DNA of 5,616 bases from CAYVNU01 sp964453265 (GCA_964453265.1 CAYVNU010000034.1:1-5616), one strand, 5' to 3'. Counted from the stretch's first letter, positions 1 through 5,443 are shown. Notes: generated by a model from the letters alone, not told the origin. Program-made: numbers and translations.

Positions 1-2
1 GT

Positions 3-884
3 GTGCCGTTTCAAATTATGTATTGGCTGGTTTTGCTAGTTTCAAAGCAAACGCCCAACTTAGCTTTTGTGGCGGCAATTTGTTTTGGCTTGCAAAAATC
101 TTTGTATTGGCCGGGTTTCCACTCTCTCATGGCGCGTTATGCTGACAGAGACCAGGTTGGCAGGGAGTTTGGCGTGGTTTATGCCATAATTAGTATTTCC
201 CATATTGTCGGACCATTTTTGGGAGGTTTTTTGTCACAAAATTTTGGACTCACCGCGACTTTTGTAACAGCAGCAATAATCCATTGCTGTAGTATTATCC
301 CACTCTTTAAAGTTAAAGAAAGTTTTATCCCCAAGGTTTACCAATATAAGGAAACTTGGAAACTTTACAAGCAATTTCCAAAAAAGTTTTTAGGTTATTT
401 AGGTTTTGGAGAAGAGCTTTTGGTTTTAACCATTTGGCCGATATTTATTTATATCGTGGTAGGCAATTATGAAAAAATAGGTTTCATTGCGACTATAGCT
501 AGTGTGGCAGCAGCAGTATTGGCAATAATTATTGGGCGCATAACCGACCAGTATACTAAAAGAATGTTAATAAAAATGGGCGCATTTTTTGGCTCTTTAG
601 CTTGGCTGCTTAGATTAATACCCGCTACTTTGTGGACGGTCTTTGCGCAGGATACTTTTTCCAGAACCAGTAAAGAAATGTCTTTTATACCAATTTCTAC
701 AGTCACTTATTTGCGCGCTGAAAACACGCATGTGGTGCCTTATGCTGTATTTTTTGAGCAAAGCCTTTCTGTGGGCAAATTACTTGCATGTGTTTTAGGT
801 ATTGCTATTTTTGCATTAACCGGCAGTTTTGTGGCATTATTCATATTGGGAGCTTTATTTAGTTTAATGTATATGCTGATATAG
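3..884 (+). CDS. MFS-family transporter, C-terminal part (5' end outside window)
   Basis: This is an integral membrane protein of the major facilitator superfamily; its substrate cannot be told. The 293 visible residues are mostly hydrophobic segments (roughly residues 6-35, 56-78, 84-100, 135-154, 160-178, 190-208, 243-290). A TM5 motif-C-like stretch, GPFLGGFL, lies at residues 70-77. A motif-A-like cytoplasmic loop, GRITDQYTKR, at 178-187 marks the second half-bundle, between TM8 and TM9. MFS proteins have about 400 residues and 12 helices, so about 100 residues (TM1-2 or 3) lie upstream of the window. The GTG at position 3 is therefore an internal Val codon, not a start. The stop TAG (882-884) directly abuts the left repeat array of the next element, so the last few residues may have been changed by an insertion. 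The family call is firm; the function is unknown. Confidence 0.85.
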   Translation: MPFQIMYWLVLLVSKQTPNLAFVAAICFGLQKSLYWPGFHSLMARYADRDQVGREFGVVYAIISISHIVGPFLGGFLSQNFGLTATFVTAAIIHCCSIIPLFKVKESFIPKVYQYKETWKLYKQFPKKFLGYLGFGEELLVLTIWPIFIYIVVGNYEKIGFIATIASVAAAVLAIIIGRITDQYTKRMLIKMGAFFGSLAWLLRLIPATLWTVFAQDTFSRTSKEMSFIPISTVTYLRAENTHVVPYAVFFEQSLSVGKLLACVLGIAIFALTGSFVALFILGALFSLMYMLI

Positions 885-926
885 ACGCAGATTAATCGCG
901 GATAGTAACGCAGATTACACGCAGAG
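885..926. repeat. Left phased 8-mer array (4 copies of WCGCRGAT)
   Basis: Four copies of the 8-mer consensus WCGCRGAT run on the + strand, starting at 885 (ACGCAGAT), 896 (TCGCGGAT), 908 (ACGCAGAT) and 919 (ACGCAGAG, last base changed). The start-to-start spacing is 11, 12 and 11 bp, close to one helical turn. The array begins on the base after the MFS stop codon and ends 10 bp before the ATG of the GxxExxY pseudogene. An oppositely oriented array lies at 1317-1348. Confidence 0.75.
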
Positions 927-936
927 ATAAATTTCT

Positions 937-1338
937 ATGTCTTTACTATATCCTGAGGAATCTTATAAAATAAGAGGAGCATGTTTTAAAGTTTGGAAAG
1001 AATTTGGTGGTGCTTTTAAGGAGTCGATAGTAGATAAAGCGTTGACAATAGAATTAGAAGAAAAAGGCTTAAAAGTTGAAGAATAAAAAAGAATTAATAT
1101 TTATTATCATGGTGAAAAAGTTGGTACTTATGTGCCAGATAAGGTGGTAAATGAAATAATAATTATTGAACTTAAGTCAAAACCATTTTTGACAAATGGA
1201 GATATTAAGCAATTTTGGCATTATTTGAAAGGAACAGAATATAAGCTAGGGTTCTTAATTAATTTTGGCAATAAATTAGAAATTAAACGCGTTGTTTACG
1301 ATTCGGTGCGCTCTCAATCTGCGAGCGCATCCGCGTAG
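937..1338 (+). pseudogene. GxxExxY family protein (PD-(D/E)XK nuclease-like), one nonsense codon
   Basis: Reading straight through one in-frame TAA (1084-1086, codon 50) gives a 133-residue protein matching the whole GxxExxY family, usually about 125 residues. The N-terminal motif appears as GGAFKESIVDKAL (residues 24-36), with the conserved Glu at 29 but Val where the signature Tyr is expected. The PD-(D/E)XK-like core follows: Asp68 in VPDK (GAT 1138-1140), then Glu78 and Lys80 in ELK (1168-1176). Next come the family segments FWHYLKG and LGFLINFGN. The stop falls where the family normally has Gln before KRI, so a single CAA-to-TAA transition explains it; there is no frameshift. The residues after VVYD (SVRSQSASASA) are partly encoded by the right repeat array. 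A fragment starting at GTG 1132 keeps the core but loses the motif Glu, so it is probably not functional. The role of the family is not established. Confidence 0.8.
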
Positions 1339-1348
1339 ATATCCGCGA
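1317..1348. repeat. Right phased 8-mer array (3 inverted copies)
   Basis: Three copies of ATCYGCGW, the reverse complement of the left-array 8-mer, start at 1317 (ATCTGCGA), 1329 (ATCCGCGT) and 1341 (ATCCGCGA). The spacing is exactly 12 bp. The first two overlap the end of the GxxExxY reading frame and supply part of its C-terminal tail and the TAG stop (1336-1338). The array ends 16 bp before the glyA ATG. Confidence 0.72.
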
Positions 1349-1364
1349 GAAATTAGCGATTATA

Positions 1365-2615
1365 ATGAAATACTCAAACATCCAAGCGGAGGATATGGAA
1401 ATTTACGAAATTATTAGGAAGGAAGAACATAGGCAGAAAGAGGGAATAGAACTTATTGCAAGTGAAAACTATGTTTCTACGGCAGTGCTAGAGGCAATGG
1501 GCTCAATTCTTACCAACAAATATTCTGAAGGCTATCCGGGCAAGCGCTATTACGGCGGCAATGAAGTAATTGACCAGGCGGAAACTTTAGCTATAAACCG
1601 AGCTAAGGAACTTTTTGGCGCAGAACATGTGAACGTTCAACCATTATCAGGATCCCCAGCAAATCTTGCTGTGTATATGGGGCTCTTAAATCCGGGCGAC
1701 AAGGTTTTAGGTTTTAGTCTTGACCAGGGAGGGCATTTATCGCACGGACATCCTTTAAATTTTTCCGGTAAACTTTACACTATAATTCCGTATTTTGTAA
1801 AAAAAGAAACGGAAATTATAGATATGGACGAAGTCGAAGCTATTGCTTTAAGAGAAAAGCCAAAAATGATACTAGCGGGTTTTTCGGCGTACTCTCGTTC
1901 CTTAGATTGGAAAAGGTTTAGAGAAATTGCAGATAAAGTCGGAGCCTATTTGTTTGCTGACATAGCTCACATTGCAGGACTTATTGCAGGTAAGCAATTA
2001 GAGAACCCTGTGCCTTACTGCGATGTTGTTTCTACCACCACACATAAAACTTTAAGAGGCCCAAGAGGCGCTATGATTATGTGTAAAGAAAAATTTGCAT
2101 CTGCAATAGACAAAGCGGTTTTTCCGGGCGTACAAGGAGGTCCACACGACCACATAAACGCAGCTAAAGCCGTGGCTTATGCCGAAGCTTTAAGGCCGGA
2201 ATTTGCTGAGTATTCTAAGCAGGTTATTGCCAATGCCCGTGCACTATCAACCGCACTTCAAAGCAAAGGCTATCGTATAATTTCTGGCGGGACAGATAAT
2301 CACTTAATGCTAGTGGATTTATTTGGCTCTAAACAAATAACCGGCAAGGAAGCGGAAAAAACCTTGGAGCACGTAAGTATAAGTATAAACAAAAACATGA
2401 TACCGTTTGACCCACGTAAGCCAATGGACCCTTCGGGAATTCGTTTGGGTACGCCCGCATTAACTACCAGAGGCTGTAAAGAAACAGATATGCAAACCGT
2501 AGCCGACTTAATAGACGAAGCCTTAAATAATCGCGCGGACGAAAATAAATTAGCTGAAATTAAACAAAAAGTGAAAGAATTTTCATTAAAATTCCCGGTC
2601 CCGGGAATAGAGTAG
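1365..2615 (+). CDS. glyA: Serine hydroxymethyltransferase
   Basis: Cytoplasmic PLP enzyme that interconverts serine plus tetrahydrofolate with glycine plus 5,10-methylene-tetrahydrofolate, supplying glycine and one-carbon units. The 416-residue length is typical of bacteria. Visible family blocks are IELIASENY (28-36), LTNKYSEGYPGKRYYGG (49-65), GGHLSHG with the PLP-stacking His, DIAHIAGLIAGK, STTTHKTLRGPRGA with the Schiff-base Lys228, and SGIRLGTPALTTRG with the carboxylate-binding Arg360. All key residues are present. The ATG at 1365 gives an N-terminus as long as in other bacterial GlyA proteins. It lacks a Shine-Dalgarno sequence, while a GGAGG (1388-1392) lies only 2 nt before the next ATG (1395, Met11); that start would lose the first ten residues. 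The gene begins 26 nt after the GxxExxY stop, so its native promoter may have been displaced. Confidence 0.97.
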   Translation: MKYSNIQAEDMEIYEIIRKEEHRQKEGIELIASENYVSTAVLEAMGSILTNKYSEGYPGKRYYGGNEVIDQAETLAINRAKELFGAEHVNVQPLSGSPANLAVYMGLLNPGDKVLGFSLDQGGHLSHGHPLNFSGKLYTIIPYFVKKETEIIDMDEVEAIALREKPKMILAGFSAYSRSLDWKRFREIADKVGAYLFADIAHIAGLIAGKQLENPVPYCDVVSTTTHKTLRGPRGAMIMCKEKFASAIDKAVFPGVQGGPHDHINAAKAVAYAEALRPEFAEYSKQVIANARALSTALQSKGYRIISGGTDNHLMLVDLFGSKQITGKEAEKTLEHVSISINKNMIPFDPRKPMDPSGIRLGTPALTTRGCKETDMQTVADLIDEALNNRADENKLAEIKQKVKEFSLKFPVPGIE

Positions 2616-2630
2616 GAAAGAACGTAAGAA

Positions 2631-2706
2631 GTAAGATTTAAGATATGGATAAGGCAGATTTAAACTAAAAAGTTTTGTTTTTTAAATCTTACATCTTAAA
2701 TCTTAC
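2631..2706. repeat. Nested AT-rich inverted repeat, possible weak terminator of glyA
   Basis: A perfect 14-bp outer stem is formed by GTAAGATTTAAGAT (2631-2644) and its reverse complement at 2693-2706. Inside it sits a perfect 9-bp stem, AGATTTAAA (2656-2664) with TTTAAATCT (2681-2689). A T run (2715-2719) follows. The position just after glyA fits a terminator, but the stems contain little G+C, so a dispersed-repeat or cruciform explanation is equally possible. Confidence 0.5.
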
Positions 2707-2711
2707 ATCTT
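2684..2711. repeat. 14-bp tandem duplication
   Basis: AAATCTTACATCTT occurs twice head to tail (2684-2697 and 2698-2711), followed by AAATTTTT. The right arm of the inverted repeat above spans the junction of the two units. Only 11 bp separate its end from the uppP ATG, and there is no recognisable Shine-Dalgarno sequence there. Confidence 0.75.
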
Positions 2712-2722
2712 AAATTTTTATT

Positions 2723-3532
2723 ATGACAATTTTGCAAGCATTTATTTTAGGTGTTGTGCAGGGACTTGGGGAATTTTTACCCATTTCTTCTACTGCACAT
2801 TTAATTATTACCCCTTGGTTTTTAAACTTTAAAGACCCAGGGCTTGGTTTTGACTTAGCCTTAACCTGGGGTACTTTGCTTGCGGTTTTAATTTATTTTC
2901 GTACAGATATTCGAGATTTAATTCGCGGTTTTTGGCACAGCCTTTTTAAGTCCACAAGAAATTTTGAAAACAATATTTATCAAAAACTTTCTTGGTTAAT
3001 TATTTTAGCTAGTGTGCCGGGCGCAATAATTGGTAAGCTTTTGGAAAAGCAGGCTGAAAACGCTTTTAGAAGCCCGCTGCTTATTGCTATTACATTGTCT
3101 GTATTTGGTTTGGTTATGCTGGCGGCCGACTATTTTGGCAGTAAAACCAAAAATTTAGACCGTATAAAATGGCTAGATGCACTTATAGTAGGTTTTAGCC
3201 AGGCACTTGCTATAATTCCCGGCGTCTCCAGAAGCGGCAGCACTATTGGCGGGGGATTGTTTTTGGGTTTTAAACGCGCCGACGCTGCTAGGTTTTCTTT
3301 TTTAATGTCTGTGCCTATAATTTTTGGCGCCGGACTTTTAAAAATAAAAGATTTTACCTTAGGCGTTTCTTGGTCGGCCTTAATTGTAGGTTTTGTAACT
3401 TCCGCGATTTTTGGGTTTTTGTCTATAAAATATTTGCTAAAGTATTTGGCCGGACACGACTTTAAAATATTTGTTTGGTACCGTTTAGCGTTAGCCATAT
3501 TAATTTTAGCCGTGCTATTTATACGAAAATAA
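2723..3532 (+). CDS. uppP: Undecaprenyl-diphosphatase (UppP/BacA family)
   Basis: Polytopic membrane enzyme that removes a phosphate from undecaprenyl diphosphate, regenerating the C55 lipid carrier for peptidoglycan and other envelope polymers; overexpression of family members gives bacitracin resistance. The 269-residue length is normal. The first active-site block is VVQGLGEFLPISSTAH (11-26): it carries the (E/Q)xxxE motif as Gln13/Glu17 and the conserved His26, where many homologues have Glu at the first position and GH instead of AH. The second block, PGVSRSGST (166-174), holds the essential Arg170. A further family signature, RFSFLMSVPIIFGA, lies at 190-203. About seven or eight hydrophobic segments are visible. 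The start is the ATG at 2723, which places the conserved N-terminal helix correctly; no clear ribosome binding site precedes it. The PAP2-type phosphatase follows 18 nt downstream, probably on the same transcript. Confidence 0.96.
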   Translation: MTILQAFILGVVQGLGEFLPISSTAHLIITPWFLNFKDPGLGFDLALTWGTLLAVLIYFRTDIRDLIRGFWHSLFKSTRNFENNIYQKLSWLIILASVPGAIIGKLLEKQAENAFRSPLLIAITLSVFGLVMLAADYFGSKTKNLDRIKWLDALIVGFSQALAIIPGVSRSGSTIGGGLFLGFKRADAARFSFLMSVPIIFGAGLLKIKDFTLGVSWSALIVGFVTSAIFGFLSIKYLLKYLAGHDFKIFVWYRLALAILILAVLFIRK

Positions 3533-3550
3533 CTTAGTTAAAAAACTAAA

Positions 3551-4033
3551 ATGGATAAAAACAAATCTTTTAATTCTATATTTGTTGTGTGGGGAGTATA
3601 TTTACCAGTGCTTTTTTATTTGTGCGTAACAATATTTTTATTCTCTTTAAAGGAGTACCGACTTTTAGTTACGCTTTTGGGTAACGGCTTGTTTTTGCGC
3701 TTTGGCATTTGTGAACTAATTTATTTATTTTATAAAAAACCCAGGCCGTACCAAAAATTGGGAATTAACCCGCCTCATACCCAGCTATTTTTATCACCCA
3801 TAGAAAAAAGGTACGACAGTTTTCCTTCAGCCCATTCAACTGTTTTATTTTTTTTAGCAGGCTATTTGTATTTGAATAATTTTTTGGTATTGGGCTATTT
3901 GGCTTTTTTTGTGGCAATTTTAGCTGTTTTTTCTCGGGTCAAGCTTTTGTATCACTATTGGTCGGATATTTTTGCGGGTATAAGTTTAGCCATTTTATGG
4001 TTGATTTTAATTACCCGGTTTGTTAAAATGTAG
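3551..4033 (+). CDS. PAP2-superfamily membrane phosphatase
   Basis: Small (160-residue) membrane protein of the type 2 phosphatidic acid phosphatase superfamily, which dephosphorylates lipid phosphates at the membrane surface. The three-part active site is recognisable. C1 ends in KKPRP (62-66), but the Lys expected seven residues before Arg65 is Tyr58. C2 is PSAH (92-95), with Ala for the usual Gly and the catalytic His95. C3 is SRVKLLYHYWSD (128-139), a perfect SRx5Hx3D with the phospho-accepting His135 and Asp139. Hydrophobic stretches lie around 10-32, 38-60, 96-125 and 138-157. Its place 18 nt after uppP suggests a BcrC/PgpB-like undecaprenyl-diphosphate phosphatase, but phosphatidylglycerophosphate or another prenyl phosphate is also possible. 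A 6-bp hairpin (3534-3539 with 3544-3549) lies just before the start. Confidence 0.87.
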   Translation: MDKNKSFNSIFVVWGVYLPVLFYLCVTIFLFSLKEYRLLVTLLGNGLFLRFGICELIYLFYKKPRPYQKLGINPPHTQLFLSPIEKRYDSFPSAHSTVLFFLAGYLYLNNFLVLGYLAFFVAILAVFSRVKLLYHYWSDIFAGISLAILWLILITRFVKM

Positions 4034-4074
4034 TGTAGCTTTGTAGGTTTAAGAATATTTCCTGTTTGAGTACT

Positions 4075-4158
4075 GGCCGAGTGGTGGAATGGCAGACACA
4101 CGCGACTCAAAATCGCGCGCTTAACGGCATGAGGGTTCGACTCCCTCCTCGGCCACCA
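4075..4158 (+). tRNA. tRNA-Leu (anticodon CAA)
   Basis: This is a complete class II tRNA that reads UUG. The acceptor stem GGCCGAG (4075-4081) pairs perfectly with CTCGGCC (4148-4154), followed by discriminator A4155 and an encoded CCA (4156-4158). The D-loop GG is at 4091-4092. The anticodon stem CGCGA (4101-4105) pairs with TCGCG (4113-4117) around a 7-nt loop, with anticodon CAA at 4108-4110. A 13-nt variable region spans 4118-4130. The T arm is GAGGG / TTCGACT / CCCTC (4131-4147). It lies 41 nt downstream of the PAP2 gene; no convincing promoter is visible in that gap. Confidence 0.95.
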
Positions 4159-4171
4159 AATGTGCAGGGTA

Positions 4172-4238
4172 TGTCCGACTTCCGCCTTCGCTAAAGCTTC
4201 CTCCTACGTCAAGACTTCGGAGGACAGGTTGGCGGACA
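4172..4238. repeat. Imperfect palindromic (REP-like) element
   Basis: A G+C-rich stretch between the two tRNA features folds on itself. The outer arms TGTCCG (4172-4177) and CGGACA (4233-4238) are complementary; so are the inner arms TCCTCC (4199-4204) and GGAGGA (4219-4224), with a 14-nt loop. TCCGCC near the left end can alternatively pair with GGCGGA near the right end. The composition differs clearly from the AT-rich flanks, which suggests an inserted dispersed repeat rather than a tRNA-operon terminator. Confidence 0.6.
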
Positions 4239-4240
4239 AG

Positions 4241-4293
4241 CAAAATCAATCGCCCTTACGGGATTGTGGGTTCAACTCCCACCGTCGGCACCA
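4241..4293 (+). pseudogene. 3' half of a second tRNA-Leu, 5' half missing
   Basis: The segment carries everything 3' of a tRNA-Leu anticodon loop. These parts are: loop end CAAAA (4241-4245), 3' anticodon strand TCAAT (4246-4250), a class II variable arm with CCC/GGG stem and TTAC loop (4253-4262), a perfect T arm GTGGG / TTCAACT / CCCAC (4266-4282), 3' acceptor strand CGTCGGC (4283-4289), discriminator A and an encoded CCA. No 5' partner (GCCGACG acceptor strand plus D arm and ATTGA) precedes it; the palindromic element lies there instead. It differs from the neighbouring tRNA-Leu in every stem, so it derives from a different isoacceptor and is not a copy of that neighbour. It may be an att-type or recombination remnant. 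Confidence 0.8.
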
Positions 4294-4348
4294 CTTGTAC
4301 AGGTTTCTCTTCTAGTTACCATTTGCTTAGGAATTTTAAAATAAAATT

Positions 4349-5443
4349 ATGGATTCAATAGTTAATCCGCAACCCAATATAACAATTCAGTCATTGGATA
4401 ACTTAACTCAAACAGCCCCGGTGTTACCTCAAAGTATTGGCCAGGCTATTGTTCAAGAAGTTAAGTCGGTTTTGCCTGTAGAAAGCCAGCCGGTTTTTTC
4501 CGCGCCTTTAGAAACACAGAATCAAATTAGCAATCCATTGCCCGCAGAGTCATTACCCCAGCCGGTAGTAGCATTAGCAACCGCTCCTGTTTTGCCGGCA
4601 AGCGAAACTTCAAATGACAAGGTTTCTTACGCCGACGCTAAGATAGAGGAAATAGAAATATCAAAAATTCAAGCTAATCCTTTTCAGCCAAGAAAAGTGT
4701 TTGAACCGGCAGCATTAAAAGAACTGGCAGATTCCATAAAAGAACATGGGGTTATACAGCCTTTGGTGGTTACAAAAACTCCCACCGGTTATGAAATTGT
4801 TGTTGGGGAAAGGCGTTTTAGAGCCAGCCAACTTGCGGGCATGATAAAAGTTCCCGCCATAGTAAAAGAAACTATGGTTGATCAAACCAAGTTGGAAGTC
4901 GCGCTTATTGAAAATATTCAGCGCCAAGAGTTAAACCCCATAGAAGAAGCCATGGCCTACGACAGGCTCATGAAGACTTTTAACATGACTCAGGAGCAGG
5001 TGGCAAAAAAAGTTGGCAAGTCCCGCCCTGCGGTTGCCAATACTGTGCGCTTGTTAAATTTGCCTGCGGAAATTCAAAGAGCGGTTATTGAAGGTAAGAT
5101 AATGGAAGGCCACGCGCGCGCAATACTTGGCATTGGCGAAATAGAAAAAATGATTTTGCTTTATAAGCAAGTAGTAGAAAATGGATGGAATGTTAGGCAA
5201 GTTGAACAGAAGGTTCGTGAATTTACTATGAAGCGGCAAATGGATGCGGCTATGCCGGACCCAAAACTTATGGCTTTAGAAACTGAACTTCGGGTTAAAC
5301 TAGGTACACAGGTTAAAATCCAAAAACAGGGTAGTAGCGGAAAAATTACTATTGAATTTTATAGCGAGGAAGAACTTAGCGATATTGTGCATAAAATGTC
5401 CAGCCAGCAAAGTGTGAGTAGTGAAGGATATTTGACGGTGTGA
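4349..5443 (+). CDS. parB: ParB/Spo0J-family chromosome partitioning protein
   Basis: DNA-binding CTPase clamp that loads at parS sites near the origin and works with ParA/Soj and SMC in chromosome segregation. Of 364 residues, the first 95 or so are a Pro/Gln/Ser-rich, probably disordered extension. The ParB/Srx-like N-domain follows, with NPFQPRK (110-116), GVIQPLVV (134-141), the CTP-binding GERRFRAS (153-160) and ENIQRQELNPIEEA (188-201). The helix-turn-helix is at about 213-236 (TQEQVAKKVGKSRPAVANTV). A C-terminal dimerisation region covers about 305-350. Family proteins are usually about 280-300 residues; the excess is all N-terminal. The extension lacks the basic GLGRGL-type segment that many ParBs use to stimulate ParA. 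An in-frame TAA at 4337-4339 fixes ATG 4349 as the first possible ATG. No ParA gene and no parS-like palindrome was seen in the window. Confidence 0.95.
   Translation: MDSIVNPQPNITIQSLDNLTQTAPVLPQSIGQAIVQEVKSVLPVESQPVFSAPLETQNQISNPLPAESLPQPVVALATAPVLPASETSNDKVSYADAKIEEIEISKIQANPFQPRKVFEPAALKELADSIKEHGVIQPLVVTKTPTGYEIVVGERRFRASQLAGMIKVPAIVKETMVDQTKLEVALIENIQRQELNPIEEAMAYDRLMKTFNMTQEQVAKKVGKSRPAVANTVRLLNLPAEIQRAVIEGKIMEGHARAILGIGEIEKMILLYKQVVENGWNVRQVEQKVREFTMKRQMDAAMPDPKLMALETELRVKLGTQVKIQKQGSSGKITIEFYSEEELSDIVHKMSSQQSVSSEGYLTV

Larger units (their letters stand above)
885..1348. mobile_element. Putative GxxExxY cassette bounded by inverted 8-mer arrays
   Basis: A unit of about 464 bp consists of a left 8-mer array, one GxxExxY-family gene and a right array in inverted orientation. 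The arrays are visible in the sequence; mobility is inferred from the bounded structure and from the tight fit between the MFS stop (884) and the glyA start (1365). No transposase and no certain target-site duplication can be seen, so if the unit moves it may need help in trans, or the 8-mers may be a dispersed repeat that spreads on its own. Confidence 0.4.

Noticed and set aside
467..706. Minus-strand open frame of 79 codons inside the MFS gene
   Set aside because: It is a shadow of the transporter frame with no family resemblance, start context or promoter.
1132..1338. Independent 68-residue gene starting at GTG 1132
   Set aside because: It is the in-frame continuation of the GxxExxY gene after the TAA at 1084-1086, with no ribosome binding site; better described as part of the pseudogene.
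885..1348. CRISPR array from the short regularly spaced repeats
   Set aside because: The repeats are 8 bp with 3-4 bp gaps, far too short for CRISPR, and no cas gene is present.
2365..2385. parS site at a CACGT core inside glyA
   Set aside because: The flanks do not match the TGTTNCACGTGNAACA palindrome beyond the central bases.
3130..3498. Minus-strand open frame of 122 codons inside uppP
   Set aside because: It lies opposite a highly conserved gene; its Lys/Pro/Ser-rich sequence is what the antisense of membrane codons gives.
3534..3549. Hairpin TTAGTT/AACTAA as a terminator between uppP and the PAP2 gene
   Set aside because: It has only 6 AT-rich base pairs, lies in an 18-nt gap and touches the PAP2 start; too weak to terminate.
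4172..4182. TCCGAC near 4174-4179 as the missing 5' acceptor strand of the half-tRNA
   Set aside because: Only five central bases would pair with CGTCGGC, and no D arm follows; more likely part of the palindromic repeat.
4159..4293. Intron-containing tRNA-Leu (group I intron in the anticodon loop)
   Set aside because: No 5' acceptor, D arm or 5' anticodon strand is found upstream of the half-tRNA apart from the already complete tRNA-Leu, and the 82-nt gap is too short for a group I intron.
4715..4927. Minus-strand open frame inside parB
   Set aside because: It is antisense to the conserved ParB nuclease-like domain and resembles no known family.
5054..5239. Second minus-strand open frame inside parB
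   Set aside because: It is antisense to the HTH and following region, without independent support.
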